64,000 nt of DNA from CAZMGD01 sp964565705 (GTDB lineage: Bacteria > Actinomycetota > Acidimicrobiia > Acidimicrobiales > Ilumatobacteraceae): the NCBI GenBank assembly GCA_964565705.1, contig CAZMGD010000004.1, forward strand, positions 5,765-69,764. The letters run 5' to 3'. Position 1 is the stretch's first letter. Each line of letters begins with the position of its first letter. Positions 51,126 through 60,537 of the stretch are shown in pieces. The position numbers and the translations under genes are program-made. The notes below the pieces were generated by a model that saw only the letters and a list, made by a program, of their open reading frames with translations, was not told the origin of the DNA and did not search any database.

Positions 51126-51243
51126 GTGACCGGGCTCTCTGGGTACCGCAACCTGTACGAAAAGTTGACGTTTCCGCCCCGTGCGGCGCCCCCGGGATCC
51201 GCACGACATCGAACGCTCGTCGGCGCTCGAGGTATCGGCGCTC

Positions 51244-52014
51244 TCAGACACTCGTCGCGCAGAAGCCGTCGCCTCGGGGGAGGGAGGCATCCAGCGACAG
51301 CTCGACGTCGCCGTAGAGGGCTTCGAGCATCCCCTTGACCATGCCCCGGTCGACGGCGCAGATCACAGGGTGCTCGATCGCGACGTCGCCGAACGGGCAG
51401 TGCTGGTTGACGATCCGCAGCTGGTCGTTGCGCTTCTCGGTGTGGGCGGCGAAACCGTGAGCGCTCAACGCGTCGGCGACGGCTTGCATCGCCGAGCGCA
51501 GCGACCGCTGGCCGGCAGCGAGCCGGCCGCCGGCGCTGTCGTGGCCCACCAGTCCATCGGCCATGGCGGCGCCGTACTCGCGGCCGACCTCTTCGGCCAT
51601 CGCCTGCGCCGCGTCGGGCGGGAGCATCGCCAGCGACCGTCCGAGCAGCGAGAGGACGAGGTCGTCGCTGCGGACCGGGAAGTCGGCTTCGATGCCGCCC
51701 TCGACCGTCCGGTAGCGCTTGGAGGGACGCCCGGCGCTGCCCCCGGTGGGACGCGTCGGGGCCAGCGCCACGTAGCCGCCGGCGACGAGCTTGTCGAGGT
51801 GGTGGCGAGCCACGTTCGGGTGGAGGCCGAACTGCTCGGCGACCTGCGCGGTGGTGATCCCCTCCGACTCGGGACCTGCGTGCTCGCGCACGTGGAGGTA
51901 GATCGCTCGCCGGGTCGGATCGCCGAACGCAGAGGTGATCGCCGTGAGCGCGGATGTGAAGCCGGTCACGCCGGCGCCGCTGGCGGCGCTGGTGCTGGGG
52001 GCGTCCACGGACAT
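51244..52014 (-). CDS. SufR-like Fe-S transcriptional regulator
   Basis: A 256-residue protein. An N-terminal ArsR/DeoR-like winged HTH (SAFGDPTRRAIYLHV, TTAQVAEQFGLHPNVARHHL, DKLVAGGYV) is followed by an effector domain ending in three Cys placed as in SufR: QHCPFGDVAIEHPVICAVD and DGFCATSV. SufR senses Fe-S status and represses Fe-S assembly genes. Divergence from mrp, an Fe-S carrier, supports that idea, although the suf genes themselves are not here. The ATG at 52014 has TAAGAT eight bases upstream, inside a palindrome. Confidence 0.78.
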   Translation of the reverse strand: MSVDAPSTSAASGAGVTGFTSALTAITSAFGDPTRRAIYLHVREHAGPESEGITTAQVAEQFGLHPNVARHHLDKLVAGGYVALAPTRPTGGSAGRPSKRYRTVEGGIEADFPVRSDDLVLSLLGRSLAMLPPDAAQAMAEEVGREYGAAMADGLVGHDSAGGRLAAGQRSLRSAMQAVADALSAHGFAAHTEKRNDQLRIVNQHCPFGDVAIEHPVICAVDRGMVKGMLEALYGDVELSLDASLPRGDGFCATSV

Positions 52015-52017
52015 GCT

Positions 52018-52031
52018 CGGTAATCTTACCG
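52018..52031. promoter_or_regulatory. Palindromic overlapping divergent promoter/operator
   Basis: CGGTAA-TC-TTACCG. Its plus strand contains TAATCT and its minus strand TAAGAT, so both divergent genes could use a -10 box in the same 14 bases. It starts four bases before the regulator's ATG. A dimeric regulator such as the adjacent SufR-like protein would be expected to bind here. Confidence 0.6.
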
Positions 52032-52071
52032 ATGTGCCGGGATCCTGCCCCGGCCAGAGCTTGGAGAACCC

Positions 52072-53205
<1,134 letters not shown>

Positions 53206-53218
53206 GCGAGGTTCGGCC

Positions 53219-53683
53219 GTGGGCGTCATCTACGTCGTGCGCCATGCGAAGGCTGGCAGCCGCGACGGCTGGGACGGCGACGACGAGTTGCGCCCGCTCT
53301 CCAGCAACGGACGACGTCAGGCGGACGCGCTCGTCGAACCGCTGGCGTCCGGCGGGGCGACCGTGCTCCTGTCCAGCCCATACGTGCGCTGCATGCAGAC
53401 GCTCGAGCCGCTCGCCGAACGGCTCGGCACCAAGGTGCTCGCCGACGACCGGCTGGCCGAGGGGGTCGCGTTCGAACCGGCGGTCGAGCTCGTCCAGACC
53501 GCCAAGTCCGGCACGGTGCTCTGCAGCCACGGCGACCTCATCCCTGATCTGATCGGGGCGCTGCACCGGCGAGGCGCCCACCTGGCCACCAGCGCCGATT
53601 GGCGCAAGGGTTCGGTGTGGGTGCTCGACCGCCACAACGGCAAGATCGAGTCGATGGCCGTCTGGCCACCCCCCGGCACCTGA
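53219..53683 (+). CDS. sixA: SixA-like histidine phosphatase
   Basis: A 154-residue phosphatase of the histidine phosphatase superfamily. YVVRHAKAGSR is the RHG-type catalytic motif (here RHA), LSSPYVRCMQTLEPLA the second Arg region, and LCSHGDLIPDLI the second His. SixA removes phosphate from phosphohistidine in signalling proteins; other small phosphate substrates are possible. GTG start at 53219, thirteen bases after the mrp stop, so probably co-transcribed with mrp. Confidence 0.82.
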   Translation: MGVIYVVRHAKAGSRDGWDGDDELRPLSSNGRRQADALVEPLASGGATVLLSSPYVRCMQTLEPLAERLGTKVLADDRLAEGVAFEPAVELVQTAKSGTVLCSHGDLIPDLIGALHRRGAHLATSADWRKGSVWVLDRHNGKIESMAVWPPPGT

Positions 53684-53703
53684 CGCTCGCGCCGACACCT
53701 CGC

Positions 53704-53753
53704 GTTCTCGGGAGCGTTTTGGTCGCTCTGGCAACCGAAACACTCCCGAGAAC
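53704..53753. repeat. 50-base palindromic element, copy 5 (diverged)
   Basis: The termini GTTCTCGGG and CCCGAGAAC are kept. The interior differs from the other copies and holds four unpaired or wobble positions (arm positions 12, 17, 21 and 24). It sits between convergent sixA (ends 53683) and ccmI (ends 53811). Confidence 0.85.
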
Positions 53754-53810
53754 GCGTGGTTGATGGGGGGCGACGTTCACGGCTCGGTGCAGCGTCAGCT
53801 CGTTCCCGGC

Positions 53811-54566
53811 TCAGGGTGCGGTGCTCGATGTGGCCGCGTCGGTCGTCATGCGCGTCGCCAGCGCCTCCATGAGCGAGCGAACGTCCTGGGGCGGGTCGGC
53901 GGCGAGGCACGCATCGAGGTGCGGCTGCGCCGCGGTTGCGTCGTGGAGCCCGAGGTACTCGACGACTGCAGAGAAGCAGTGGGGATCGGGATAGGTGGGG
54001 TCGAGATCGATCGCCCGCTGGAACTCGGACAGTGCGGGCCGGGCCGCGGTCTCGATCAGTCCCTGGTTCTGGGTCTGCAGCGCGGTCGCGATGGGCAGCC
54101 ACGCGCCGTAGGTGATCGCCTCGACGTTGTCCGGGTCCACGTCCTGCACCTGCTCGAACAGCGCGATCGCCCCGAGCGGATCGGTCCGCATCGCCGAGCG
54201 GGCATCGCTGAGCATCGCGCTCACGGTGCCGTCGTCGTCGATGCCACCGGTCGGCGAGACGTCACCGGCGCCGCGATCGCCCCACGACCGGGCCAGCACG
54301 AAGCCCGCGGCGACGGCGACGACCAGCACCACCCCGACCCAGGTGAGGATGCGCCCCCAGTGCTTCGGTGACGCCGGCGCGGGCTGTGAACCGCGCTCGA
54401 TCTCGCGCAGGGTCGCCGCGGCGCGAGCGGTGTAGCCGTCGCGCAGCGTCTCGTAGTCCACGTCGTCGACGTCGCCCGCCTCGTGCTCACGCTCCAGGTC
54501 GGCGAGGGAGCGCAGCAGGAACTGGCGCTCGACGTCGAGCTCGGCGAGGCGGTCAGCGTCCACCAT
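53811..54566 (-). CDS. ccmI: CcmI-like TPR membrane protein
   Basis: A 251-residue protein. The N-terminal coiled segment (LDVERQFLLRSLADLEREHE, AGDVDDVDYETLRDGY) is the CcmI start. One transmembrane helix follows at about 90-108 (ILTWVGVVLVVAVAAGFVLA), then TPR-like helices (ALSEFQRAIDLDPTYPDPHC). CcmI holds apocytochrome c for heme ligation. The ATG at 54566 overlaps ccmH by 14 bases. Last gene of the ccm operon, followed by the fifth 50-base palindrome. Confidence 0.8.
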   Translation of the reverse strand: MVDADRLAELDVERQFLLRSLADLEREHEAGDVDDVDYETLRDGYTARAAATLREIERGSQPAPASPKHWGRILTWVGVVLVVAVAAGFVLARSWGDRGAGDVSPTGGIDDDGTVSAMLSDARSAMRTDPLGAIALFEQVQDVDPDNVEAITYGAWLPIATALQTQNQGLIETAARPALSEFQRAIDLDPTYPDPHCFSAVVEYLGLHDATAAQPHLDACLAADPPQDVRSLMEALATRMTTDAATSSTAP

Positions 54567-55053
54567 CGTCGTCCCCGAACTCGCAGCGCAGTGCGGCGGC
54601 GACGAGCTCGCGATCCTCGTCGGTCGGCGCGGCGCCGGTCTCGCGGTGCCAGCGCCGGAACGCGACCGCAAGACCAGCGAGGGCGAGGATCAGCACCGCG
54701 ATCGGCAGCACCCACACGAGGGCCTCGAACCCCGACGACTTCGGCGTGAGGATGATCGAGGTCGGTTGCACCGAGTCGATCGCGGCGATGATCTGGTCGT
54801 CGCTCTGGATCCCCTCGCTCACCCGCCGGGCGATCTCCTGGCGGATCGACTCGGCGGCCGGCGCCCGCGACTCGTAGATGCTCTCGCCGTCGCAGGTGGG
54901 ACAGGCGAGCTGCTTGCTGATCGAGTCGATCCGATCCTGCGGCGTGGTCGGGCCCGAGTCGCGCGTGACCCCGATCGTCAGCAGGGCGACGAGCACCAGC
55001 GCGAGGACCGACCACCCGACCCAGCCCTTCAGCCGCCGGTTGAGGTCCTTCAT
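54553..55053 (-). CDS. ccmH: CcmH cytochrome c biogenesis protein
   Basis: A 166-residue protein with an N-terminal hydrophobic anchor (WSVLALVLVALLTIGV), the redox motif LACPTCDGESI (family LRCPxCQ), the three-helix domain (SIRQEIARRVSEGIQSDDQI) and a C-terminal transmembrane helix (LVWVLPIAVLILALAGLAV). CcmH reduces the CxxCH thiols of apocytochrome c before heme attachment. Start overlaps ccmG (ATGA). Confidence 0.9.
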   Translation of the reverse strand: MKDLNRRLKGWVGWSVLALVLVALLTIGVTRDSGPTTPQDRIDSISKQLACPTCDGESIYESRAPAAESIRQEIARRVSEGIQSDDQIIAAIDSVQPTSIILTPKSSGFEALVWVLPIAVLILALAGLAVAFRRWHRETGAAPTDEDRELVAAALRCEFGDDDGGR

Positions 55054-55721
55054 CCGTAGGCCGCCTGGAGTTGGGTGAGCGCGGCGTCGAGGCCGGACGC
55101 GGTGATCTCGCTGATGAACCGTCCACGAACGACGCCGTCGGGGTCGACGATCCACGTCTCGGGCACCTTCGACACCCCGAACGCGACCATCGCCTCGCCG
55201 TCGTAGTCGCGGACCACCGGCCAGTCGCCGCCGCCGTAGGTGGTGAAGAACTCCTGGACGGCTTCGTCGCTGTCTGGTGGCGTGGCGATCGTGTACAGCT
55301 CGGCGCCGGAGGATCCGCGCGCTGCCTGCTGGTCCGCGAACTGGACCAGCTGCTCGTGCTCGCGCTTGCACGGCTGGCAGTCGCTCTGGAAGAAGTTGAG
55401 CACCACCCACGAGCCGCGCCGGCGGGACAGGTCGAACGTGCCGCCACCGACGATGTCACCGGCGACGTGCGGTGCGGGACGGTCGAGGAGTGGCGTGTCG
55501 GCCTTCTCGTTCGTGACCGGATCAGCGCCGGCGAGCACGAAGAAGACCACCGCGACCACGACCGCGACGCCGGCGGCGATGAACGGGGCGACCGGCGGCT
55601 TGCGGCGGCCACCACCTCCACCGCCTCCACCGTCTCCACCGCCTCCACCGCCTCCAGAGCCGGAGCCGCCGCCGGTGGAGCCGCCGTCGGGTGGAGCGGG
55701 CACGTCGATCACGTCGGCCAT
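55050..55721 (-). CDS. ccmG: CcmG/TlpA-like thiol-disulfide oxidoreductase
   Basis: A 223-residue membrane-anchored thioredoxin. A Gly/Ser-rich cytoplasmic tail (about residues 13-38, encoded by tandem GGC/GGT-type codons) precedes one helix (FIAAGVAVVVAVVFFVLAG). The thioredoxin fold has active site SDCQPCKREH and the cis-Pro region KVPETWIVDPDG. By position between ccmF and ccmH it is the CcmG reductant. The low-complexity Gly run is unusual and varies easily by slippage. Confidence 0.87.
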   Translation of the reverse strand: MADVIDVPAPPDGGSTGGGSGSGGGGGGGDGGGGGGGGRRKPPVAPFIAAGVAVVVAVVFFVLAGADPVTNEKADTPLLDRPAPHVAGDIVGGGTFDLSRRRGSWVVLNFFQSDCQPCKREHEQLVQFADQQAARGSSGAELYTIATPPDSDEAVQEFFTTYGGGDWPVVRDYDGEAMVAFGVSKVPETWIVDPDGVVRGRFISEITASGLDAALTQLQAAYG

Positions 55722-55731
55722 CGTCGCCTCC

Positions 55732-57714
55732 TCAGGCCTCGACCAGCTCGCGGCCGGTCGGGATGGGGGCGGAGGTGGCGTCGGTCGGCCGCCGCCGGCG
55801 CTTGCCGGGGAACGCGGCGAGCACGGTGCCGAACGCCATCAGCGCGCCGCCAACCCAGAGCCACAGGACGAACGGCTTGACCTCGATCTTGATCCGCACC
55901 GTCGTCGCGTCGGCGGTCGGCGCCGCCGTGCCGGTCAGCGTGAGGTACAGGTCCTCGGTCAGCCCGGTGCGCACGCTCGGCGTCGGCACGGTCTGGCCCA
56001 TTGCCAGGTACAGCGTGTAGGCCGGCTCGTAGACCTTCGTGCCGTCGATCAGCACTTCGGCACCGATGCGGGTCGTGCGGTCGCTGTTGTGCTCCTGCAC
56101 ACCGACGAACTCGAACGTGTGTCCCGAGTACGTGATCGGCTCGCCCCGCGTCAGCTCGATCTCGCGGGCGTGCGAGTAGGCGTTCGAGGCGACGAGCGCG
56201 ACGGCCATCGTGATCACGCCGAGGTGCACGATCATGCCGCCGTTGGCCCGGCCGACGAGCCCTCTCCAGCCCTGGCGGCGGGTGGCGAGCACCAGCTGGC
56301 GCAGCGCGGCGCCGGCGGCGGACCCACCGAGGAAGAACGCGAGCAGCGGGGCCAGGCGGGTCGCGCCGGCGGCCAGGGCGATGACGAGCGCGCCGATGCC
56401 GCACCACGCCGGCCAGAACAGGCGCTGGCGCAACAGCTCGGTGGATGCCTTGCGCCACGGCAGCGCGGGGGCGATCGCCATCAGGAACAGGAGGGTCAGG
56501 CCGATCGGCACCGACATCCGGTTGAAGTACGGGGCGCCGACGACGATCTGGCGATCCTGCAGGGCCTCCACGAACAGCGGGAACACGGTGCCGAGCAGCA
56601 CGATGAACGCGAACGCGGCGAACAGCACGTTGTTGGCGAGGAACGCTCCCTCGCGGCTGATCGGGGAGTCGATCGAACCGGGCGACCGCAGCTTGTCGCC
56701 GCGCCAGCCGATGAGGACGATGCCCGAGCCGACGACGAGGCCGAAGAACGCGAGCAGCCACGGCCCGATCGAGCTCTGGCTGAACGAGTGCACACTGGCG
56801 ATGACACCCGAACGGGTGAGGAACGTGCCGAGGATCGTGAGGCTGAACGTGGCGACGAGCAGCGACAGGTTCCAGACGCGCAGCATGCCGCGCCGCTCCT
56901 GCACCATCACCGAGTGGATGTAGGCGGTGCCGGTCAGCCACGGCAGGAAGCTCGCGTTCTCGACGGCGTCCCAACCCCAGACGCCACCCCAGCCGAGCAC
57001 CTCGTAGCTCCACCACCCGCCGAGGATGATGCCGATCGTCAAGAAGCCCCACGCGTACAGGGCCCATCGACGGGTCTCCACCAACCACCCCTCACCCACG
57101 CGGCCGGTGATCAGCGCGGCGATCGCGAACGCATACGGCACGGTGAAGCCGACGTAGCCGAGATAGAGGATCGGCGGGTGGAACAGCATCAGGATGTGGT
57201 CCTGCAGCAGCGCGTTCGGGCCCGGCCCGTCGGTCACGCCGCTCGGGCCGAGCTTGAACGGGTTGGCCGGGAACGCCATCAGCAGGAAGAAGAAGAACCC
57301 GACGGCGAACATCACCGCCATCGCCCAGCCGACGAGCGCGTCCTCGACCCGCGTGCGGAACTTCCACGCGACCGCCGCCGTCAGCCCGGAGAGGACCAGC
57401 ACCCACAACAGGATCGAGCCCTCGAGCGCGCTCCACGCGGCGGCGAAGTTGTGCAGCGCAGGGGTCTCGCGTGAGCCGACCTTCTGCACGTAGGCGAGCG
57501 AGAAGTCGCGAGTGATCAGCGCCCGCTCCATCATCACGAACGCGCCGACCGCGGCGCCGAGCACCGCCCACGCGTAGCGCGTGCCGTTGCGGGCGAGGCG
57601 CAGGTTCCCCGAGCGGGCACCGACCGCGGCGGAGATCCCGCCGAACAGCGTGGCCAGCACGCCGGCCAGCACGAATCCCCGGCCGAGCGCGGCGTTCAGG
57701 CTCGCTGCGAGCAT
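55732..57714 (-). CDS. ccmF: CcmF heme lyase
   Basis: A 660-residue polytopic protein with about fifteen membrane segments. The heme-handling WWD motif is WGGVWGWDAVENASFLPWL. Conserved His are seen in HILMLFHPPILYLGY and nearby loops, and FLTRSGVIASVHSF follows. CcmF joins heme from CcmE to apocytochrome c in the System I pathway. The ATG at 57714 lies within the 3' end of ccmE (19-base overlap). Confidence 0.94.
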   Translation of the reverse strand: MLAASLNAALGRGFVLAGVLATLFGGISAAVGARSGNLRLARNGTRYAWAVLGAAVGAFVMMERALITRDFSLAYVQKVGSRETPALHNFAAAWSALEGSILLWVLVLSGLTAAVAWKFRTRVEDALVGWAMAVMFAVGFFFFLLMAFPANPFKLGPSGVTDGPGPNALLQDHILMLFHPPILYLGYVGFTVPYAFAIAALITGRVGEGWLVETRRWALYAWGFLTIGIILGGWWSYEVLGWGGVWGWDAVENASFLPWLTGTAYIHSVMVQERRGMLRVWNLSLLVATFSLTILGTFLTRSGVIASVHSFSQSSIGPWLLAFFGLVVGSGIVLIGWRGDKLRSPGSIDSPISREGAFLANNVLFAAFAFIVLLGTVFPLFVEALQDRQIVVGAPYFNRMSVPIGLTLLFLMAIAPALPWRKASTELLRQRLFWPAWCGIGALVIALAAGATRLAPLLAFFLGGSAAGAALRQLVLATRRQGWRGLVGRANGGMIVHLGVITMAVALVASNAYSHAREIELTRGEPITYSGHTFEFVGVQEHNSDRTTRIGAEVLIDGTKVYEPAYTLYLAMGQTVPTPSVRTGLTEDLYLTLTGTAAPTADATTVRIKIEVKPFVLWLWVGGALMAFGTVLAAFPGKRRRRPTDATSAPIPTGRELVEA

Positions 57715-58190
57715 GCGGGGTCCTCGCCCTCGCGGATGCGGTCCGAGTGCTTCGCCTCGTACTCGTTGGAGTGCTTGACCGCGATCGCGTCACCGTCGAA
57801 CACACCCGTCGCCAGCATCCGGCCGGTGACGACGACGTTGATGCACTCCTGGAAGATGCCGCCGGGCACACCGTGGTAGTCCACGGGGATCTTCACACCG
57901 TTGAAGGCGAGCGCGAAGTCCGTGCTGCCGTCGCCGTTGTCCTGCACCGACCCCTCGACGACCTCGCCCTGCACTCGCAGCGAACGGCCGACCTCGCACC
58001 CGCTCTTCACGCCGATCTCGTCGACGTTGCAGTAGTAGTCGACCGCCGACGTGAGGAACTTGGTGAGCAGGATGCCGCCGCCGGCGACGACCACGACGAG
58101 CAGCGCGATCGGCAGCCACTTGCGCTGGCGGGTCCTGCCCGGCTTGGCGGGTGGGACCTCGCGGGGGGAGAGGTCGAGATCGGTGCTCAT
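57696..58190 (-). CDS. ccmE: CcmE heme chaperone
   Basis: A 164-residue protein with one N-terminal transmembrane helix (WLPIALLVVVVAGGGILLT) and an OB-fold domain. The heme-linking motif is VKHSNEYEAKHSD: the His and Tyr have the HxxxY spacing of HDENY. A longer-than-usual acidic tail with Cys (EDPACSQRA) ends the protein. The ATG at 58190 shares a base with the ccmD stop (TGATG). Confidence 0.88.
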   Translation of the reverse strand: MSTDLDLSPREVPPAKPGRTRQRKWLPIALLVVVVAGGGILLTKFLTSAVDYYCNVDEIGVKSGCEVGRSLRVQGEVVEGSVQDNGDGSTDFALAFNGVKIPVDYHGVPGGIFQECINVVVTGRMLATGVFDGDAIAVKHSNEYEAKHSDRIREGEDPACSQRA

Positions 58191-58327
58191 CAGCCCAGCC
58201 AGGGCTTGTCCTCGTCGGGCAGCCGCCGGGCGAGCTTCTTGCCGCGGCGGAGCATCGCCCACGCATAGATCGCCACGCCCCCCAGCGTCAGGACGTAGGA
58301 CGTGATGATGAACCCTGCATCTTCCAT
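58190..58327 (-). CDS. ccmD: CcmD-like small membrane protein
   Basis: A 45-residue protein: MEDAGFIITSYVLTLGGVAI, then YAWAMLRRGKKLARRLPDED and KPWLG. One transmembrane helix followed by a basic segment is the CcmD plan. CcmD releases holo-CcmE from the CcmC/CcmAB complex. It lies exactly between ccmC and ccmE, sharing one base with each, which confirms it despite its small size. Confidence 0.85.
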   Translation of the reverse strand: MEDAGFIITSYVLTLGGVAIYAWAMLRRGKKLARRLPDEDKPWLG

Positions 58328-59112
58328 CAGACCGGCGCCTTCTCGCTCGTCGGGGCGGCAGGCGGCGCCTCGCGGCGGCGCTCGGCGATCGCCTGCTCGA
58401 GGCCGCGCTCGGCGATCGTGTCCTGCATGGCCAGGATCCGCTGGCGGTGCAGCAGCAGCCAGAGGTACATGAGGCTGAAGGCGACGATGCCGACGAACAG
58501 CGTGAACAGCATCAGCCCGTTCATCTTGACGTCGCCCTCGGGGTTGGCGACCGACGCGTCCTGGTGCACGGAGCGCCAGAGCTTGACGCTGAAGTGCACG
58601 AGTGGGATCTCGAGCACGCCGAGGATGGCGACGATCGCGCTGCGCTTGGCCCGCTGGCCGGGCGTACCGCCGAGGCCACGCACGGCGAGGTAGCCGACGA
58701 ACGTGACGAACAGGAACGCCGTCGAGGTCAGGCGGGCGTCCCACACCCAGTAGTCGCCCCAGGTCAGGCGACCCCACATCGAACCGCTGACGAGCGTGAT
58801 GCCCATGAACAGCACCCCGATCTCCGCGGACGCGCCGGCCACGCGGTCCCACGTCAGCGAACGGGTGCGCTTCCAGAGGTACAACACCGAGGCGGCCGCG
58901 GCGACGATGAAGCCGAGGTACGCGAGCCAAGCCGACGGCACGTGGATGTACAGCATCCGGACGCTGGAGCGCTGCACGACGTCCTCCGGCGACGCGAACA
59001 GGCCGAACGCGACCAGCCACACGACGCCGGCGATCGCGGCGATGCCGAGCCAGCGGGTGAACCGGGTGCCCGTCGTGTCGTGCGCTGTGGCCGATCGGTC
59101 TGCCGTGGGCAC
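58327..59112 (-). CDS. ccmC: CcmC heme exporter/handling protein
   Basis: A 261-residue protein with six membrane helices. The WWD-type motif is WGDYWVWDARLTS. Flanking His are in MLYIHVPSAW and IPLVHFSVKLW. It passes heme to CcmE. A charged C-terminal tail of about 30 residues is longer than usual. Six bases separate it from ccmB. Confidence 0.93.
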   Translation of the reverse strand: MPTADRSATAHDTTGTRFTRWLGIAAIAGVVWLVAFGLFASPEDVVQRSSVRMLYIHVPSAWLAYLGFIVAAAASVLYLWKRTRSLTWDRVAGASAEIGVLFMGITLVSGSMWGRLTWGDYWVWDARLTSTAFLFVTFVGYLAVRGLGGTPGQRAKRSAIVAILGVLEIPLVHFSVKLWRSVHQDASVANPEGDVKMNGLMLFTLFVGIVAFSLMYLWLLLHRQRILAMQDTIAERGLEQAIAERRREAPPAAPTSEKAPV

Positions 59113-59118
59113 TTGTCG

Positions 59119-59820
59119 TTACTCCTCGATCAAGGGCCCGAAGGCCAAGAGTCCGCCGGTGCCGAACACCGCGGCATAGACGGCGAGCATGCCCAACCAG
59201 GGCCAGCCCTCCGATGTCGCCGTCCCACCGGTGCCGAATGCCGCCTCGGTGGCACGGGTGGCAGCGATCAGGACGGGCGCCACCACCGGCATGAGCAGCA
59301 GGGGGAGCAACGTCTCCCTGCCTCGCACGCCGGCAGCGAGGCCGCCGTAGAGCGTACCGACGAAGGCGAGCCCGGTGGTAGCCAGCAGGGCGGTTGCGAC
59401 AAGCAACACATACTCCGGCACTGCCATCGGGCCCTTGCCCTCGTTCGCCGTCGACGGGTTGTAGAGCAGCACGGCGAGCACGATCAGCACCGCTTCCAGC
59501 ACCAGCAGTTGCACGGCGAGCGCGATCGCCTTGCCGAGGAAGATGCCGCCGGGGTCGACACCAGCGACGCGCAGCGCGTCGAGCGCGCCGTCGGCGGTCT
59601 CCACCGCGAACACTCGCTGGACGATGACGATCAGGCTGAGCAGCGCCGACAGCCAGATCACGCCGGGCGCGACCTGGGCGGCGATGTCGTCTTTGTCCAG
59701 GGCGAACGCGAACAGCATCACCACCAGGCCGGCGAAGGGCAGCACCTGGTTGGTGACCACCCGGCTGCGCTGCTCGATGCGCAGGTCCTTCCTCGCGACG
59801 AGGCGGGCGATGCGCCACAT
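59119..59820 (-). CDS. ccmB: CcmB ABC-transporter permease
   Basis: A 233-residue protein with six membrane helices. It starts MWRIARLVARKDLRIEQRSR, typical for CcmB, and has AVETADGALDALRVAGVDPG and GTLYGGLAAGVRGRETLLPL. Together with CcmA it forms the ATP-driven complex that releases holo-CcmE. The ATG overlaps the ccmA stop (TGATG). Confidence 0.9.
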   Translation of the reverse strand: MWRIARLVARKDLRIEQRSRVVTNQVLPFAGLVVMLFAFALDKDDIAAQVAPGVIWLSALLSLIVIVQRVFAVETADGALDALRVAGVDPGGIFLGKAIALAVQLLVLEAVLIVLAVLLYNPSTANEGKGPMAVPEYVLLVATALLATTGLAFVGTLYGGLAAGVRGRETLLPLLLMPVVAPVLIAATRATEAAFGTGGTATSEGWPWLGMLAVYAAVFGTGGLLAFGPLIEE

Positions 59821-60488
59821 CAGGCGCGCACCTCGCCGCTGACGACGTCGACCCGGCGGGTGGCGAGCTTTCCGGCGCGCTCCAGCTCGTGGCTGGCGAC
59901 GATGACGGTGGCACCGCTCTGGACGACCTTGCGCAGCACCTGGTCGAGCTCGTCGCGTCCCTCGGCGTCGAGGCCGGCGTGGGGTTCGTCGAGCAGCCAG
60001 ACCTGGGCCCGGCGGGCGAGGAGGCCGGCAAGCGCGGTGCGGCGTCGCTGGCCGGCGGAGAGGCCGCTCGCGCGGACGTCGGCGAGCCGCCCATCGAGGC
60101 CCATGCGGGCCAGCGCGGCATCGACCTCGGCGGCGGTCGCGCCGACGGTACCGCCCCAGAACCGGACGTTCTCTCGGGTCGTCAGGTCCTCGTACAGGCC
60201 GTTGGAGTGCGCCAGCATCCCGACTCGGGCCCGGGCCTGGTCGCGCTGGGACGTGAGGTCGAACCCGAGCACGGTCCCCTCGCCGCGGGCGATCGGCAGC
60301 AGGCCCGCGCACACCCGCAGCAGGCTGGTCTTGCCGGCGCCGTTCGGCCCGCTGAGCAGGAGGATCTCGCCGCGCTCGACGCGCAGGTTGGCGCCGGCCA
60401 GCGCCGGGAACCCGCCGAGCACGGCGACCACCTCGCGCAGCTCGACAGCGGGTGGTGCAGTGGGTGACGGCGCGGACGGGTCGGCCAT
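59820..60488 (-). CDS. ccmA: CcmA ABC-transporter ATPase
   Basis: A 222-residue ABC ATPase: Walker A LSGPNGAGKTSLLR (about residue 46), signature LSAGQRRRTAL, Walker B VWLLDEPHAGLD and the switch His in IVASHELE. First gene of the ccm operon. The ATG at 60488 is preceded on the minus strand by TAGCGT at ten bases, half of a mirrored divergent promoter. Confidence 0.92.
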   Translation of the reverse strand: MADPSAPSPTAPPAVELREVVAVLGGFPALAGANLRVERGEILLLSGPNGAGKTSLLRVCAGLLPIARGEGTVLGFDLTSQRDQARARVGMLAHSNGLYEDLTTRENVRFWGGTVGATAAEVDAALARMGLDGRLADVRASGLSAGQRRRTALAGLLARRAQVWLLDEPHAGLDAEGRDELDQVLRKVVQSGATVIVASHELERAGKLATRRVDVVSGEVRA

Positions 60489-60497
60489 GGGTCGCTG

Positions 60498-60530
60498 CAC
60501 GCTACCGGCGCGCAGGCGCCGGGTAGCGTG
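60498..60530. promoter_or_regulatory. Mirrored divergent promoter ccmA / sortase
   Basis: CACGCTACCGGCGC and GCGCC-G-GGTAGCGTG form a 14-base inverted repeat with one bulged base. Each arm carries TAGCGT in its own outward direction: plus 60524-60529, eight bases before the sortase ATG; minus 60499-60504, ten bases before the ccmA ATG. The 49-base gap is thus two back-to-back -10 regions. Confidence 0.6.
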
Positions 60531-60537
60531 GCCCCCG

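Noticed and set aside
51111..51243. Purine riboswitch upstream of purSL
   Set aside because: No conserved three-way junction pieces were recognisable, and the -10 box leaves no leader.
55618..55680. Tandem GGC-type codon run in ccmG as a regulatory repeat
   Set aside because: It reads as a Gly-rich tail in frame and is explained as low-complexity coding sequence.
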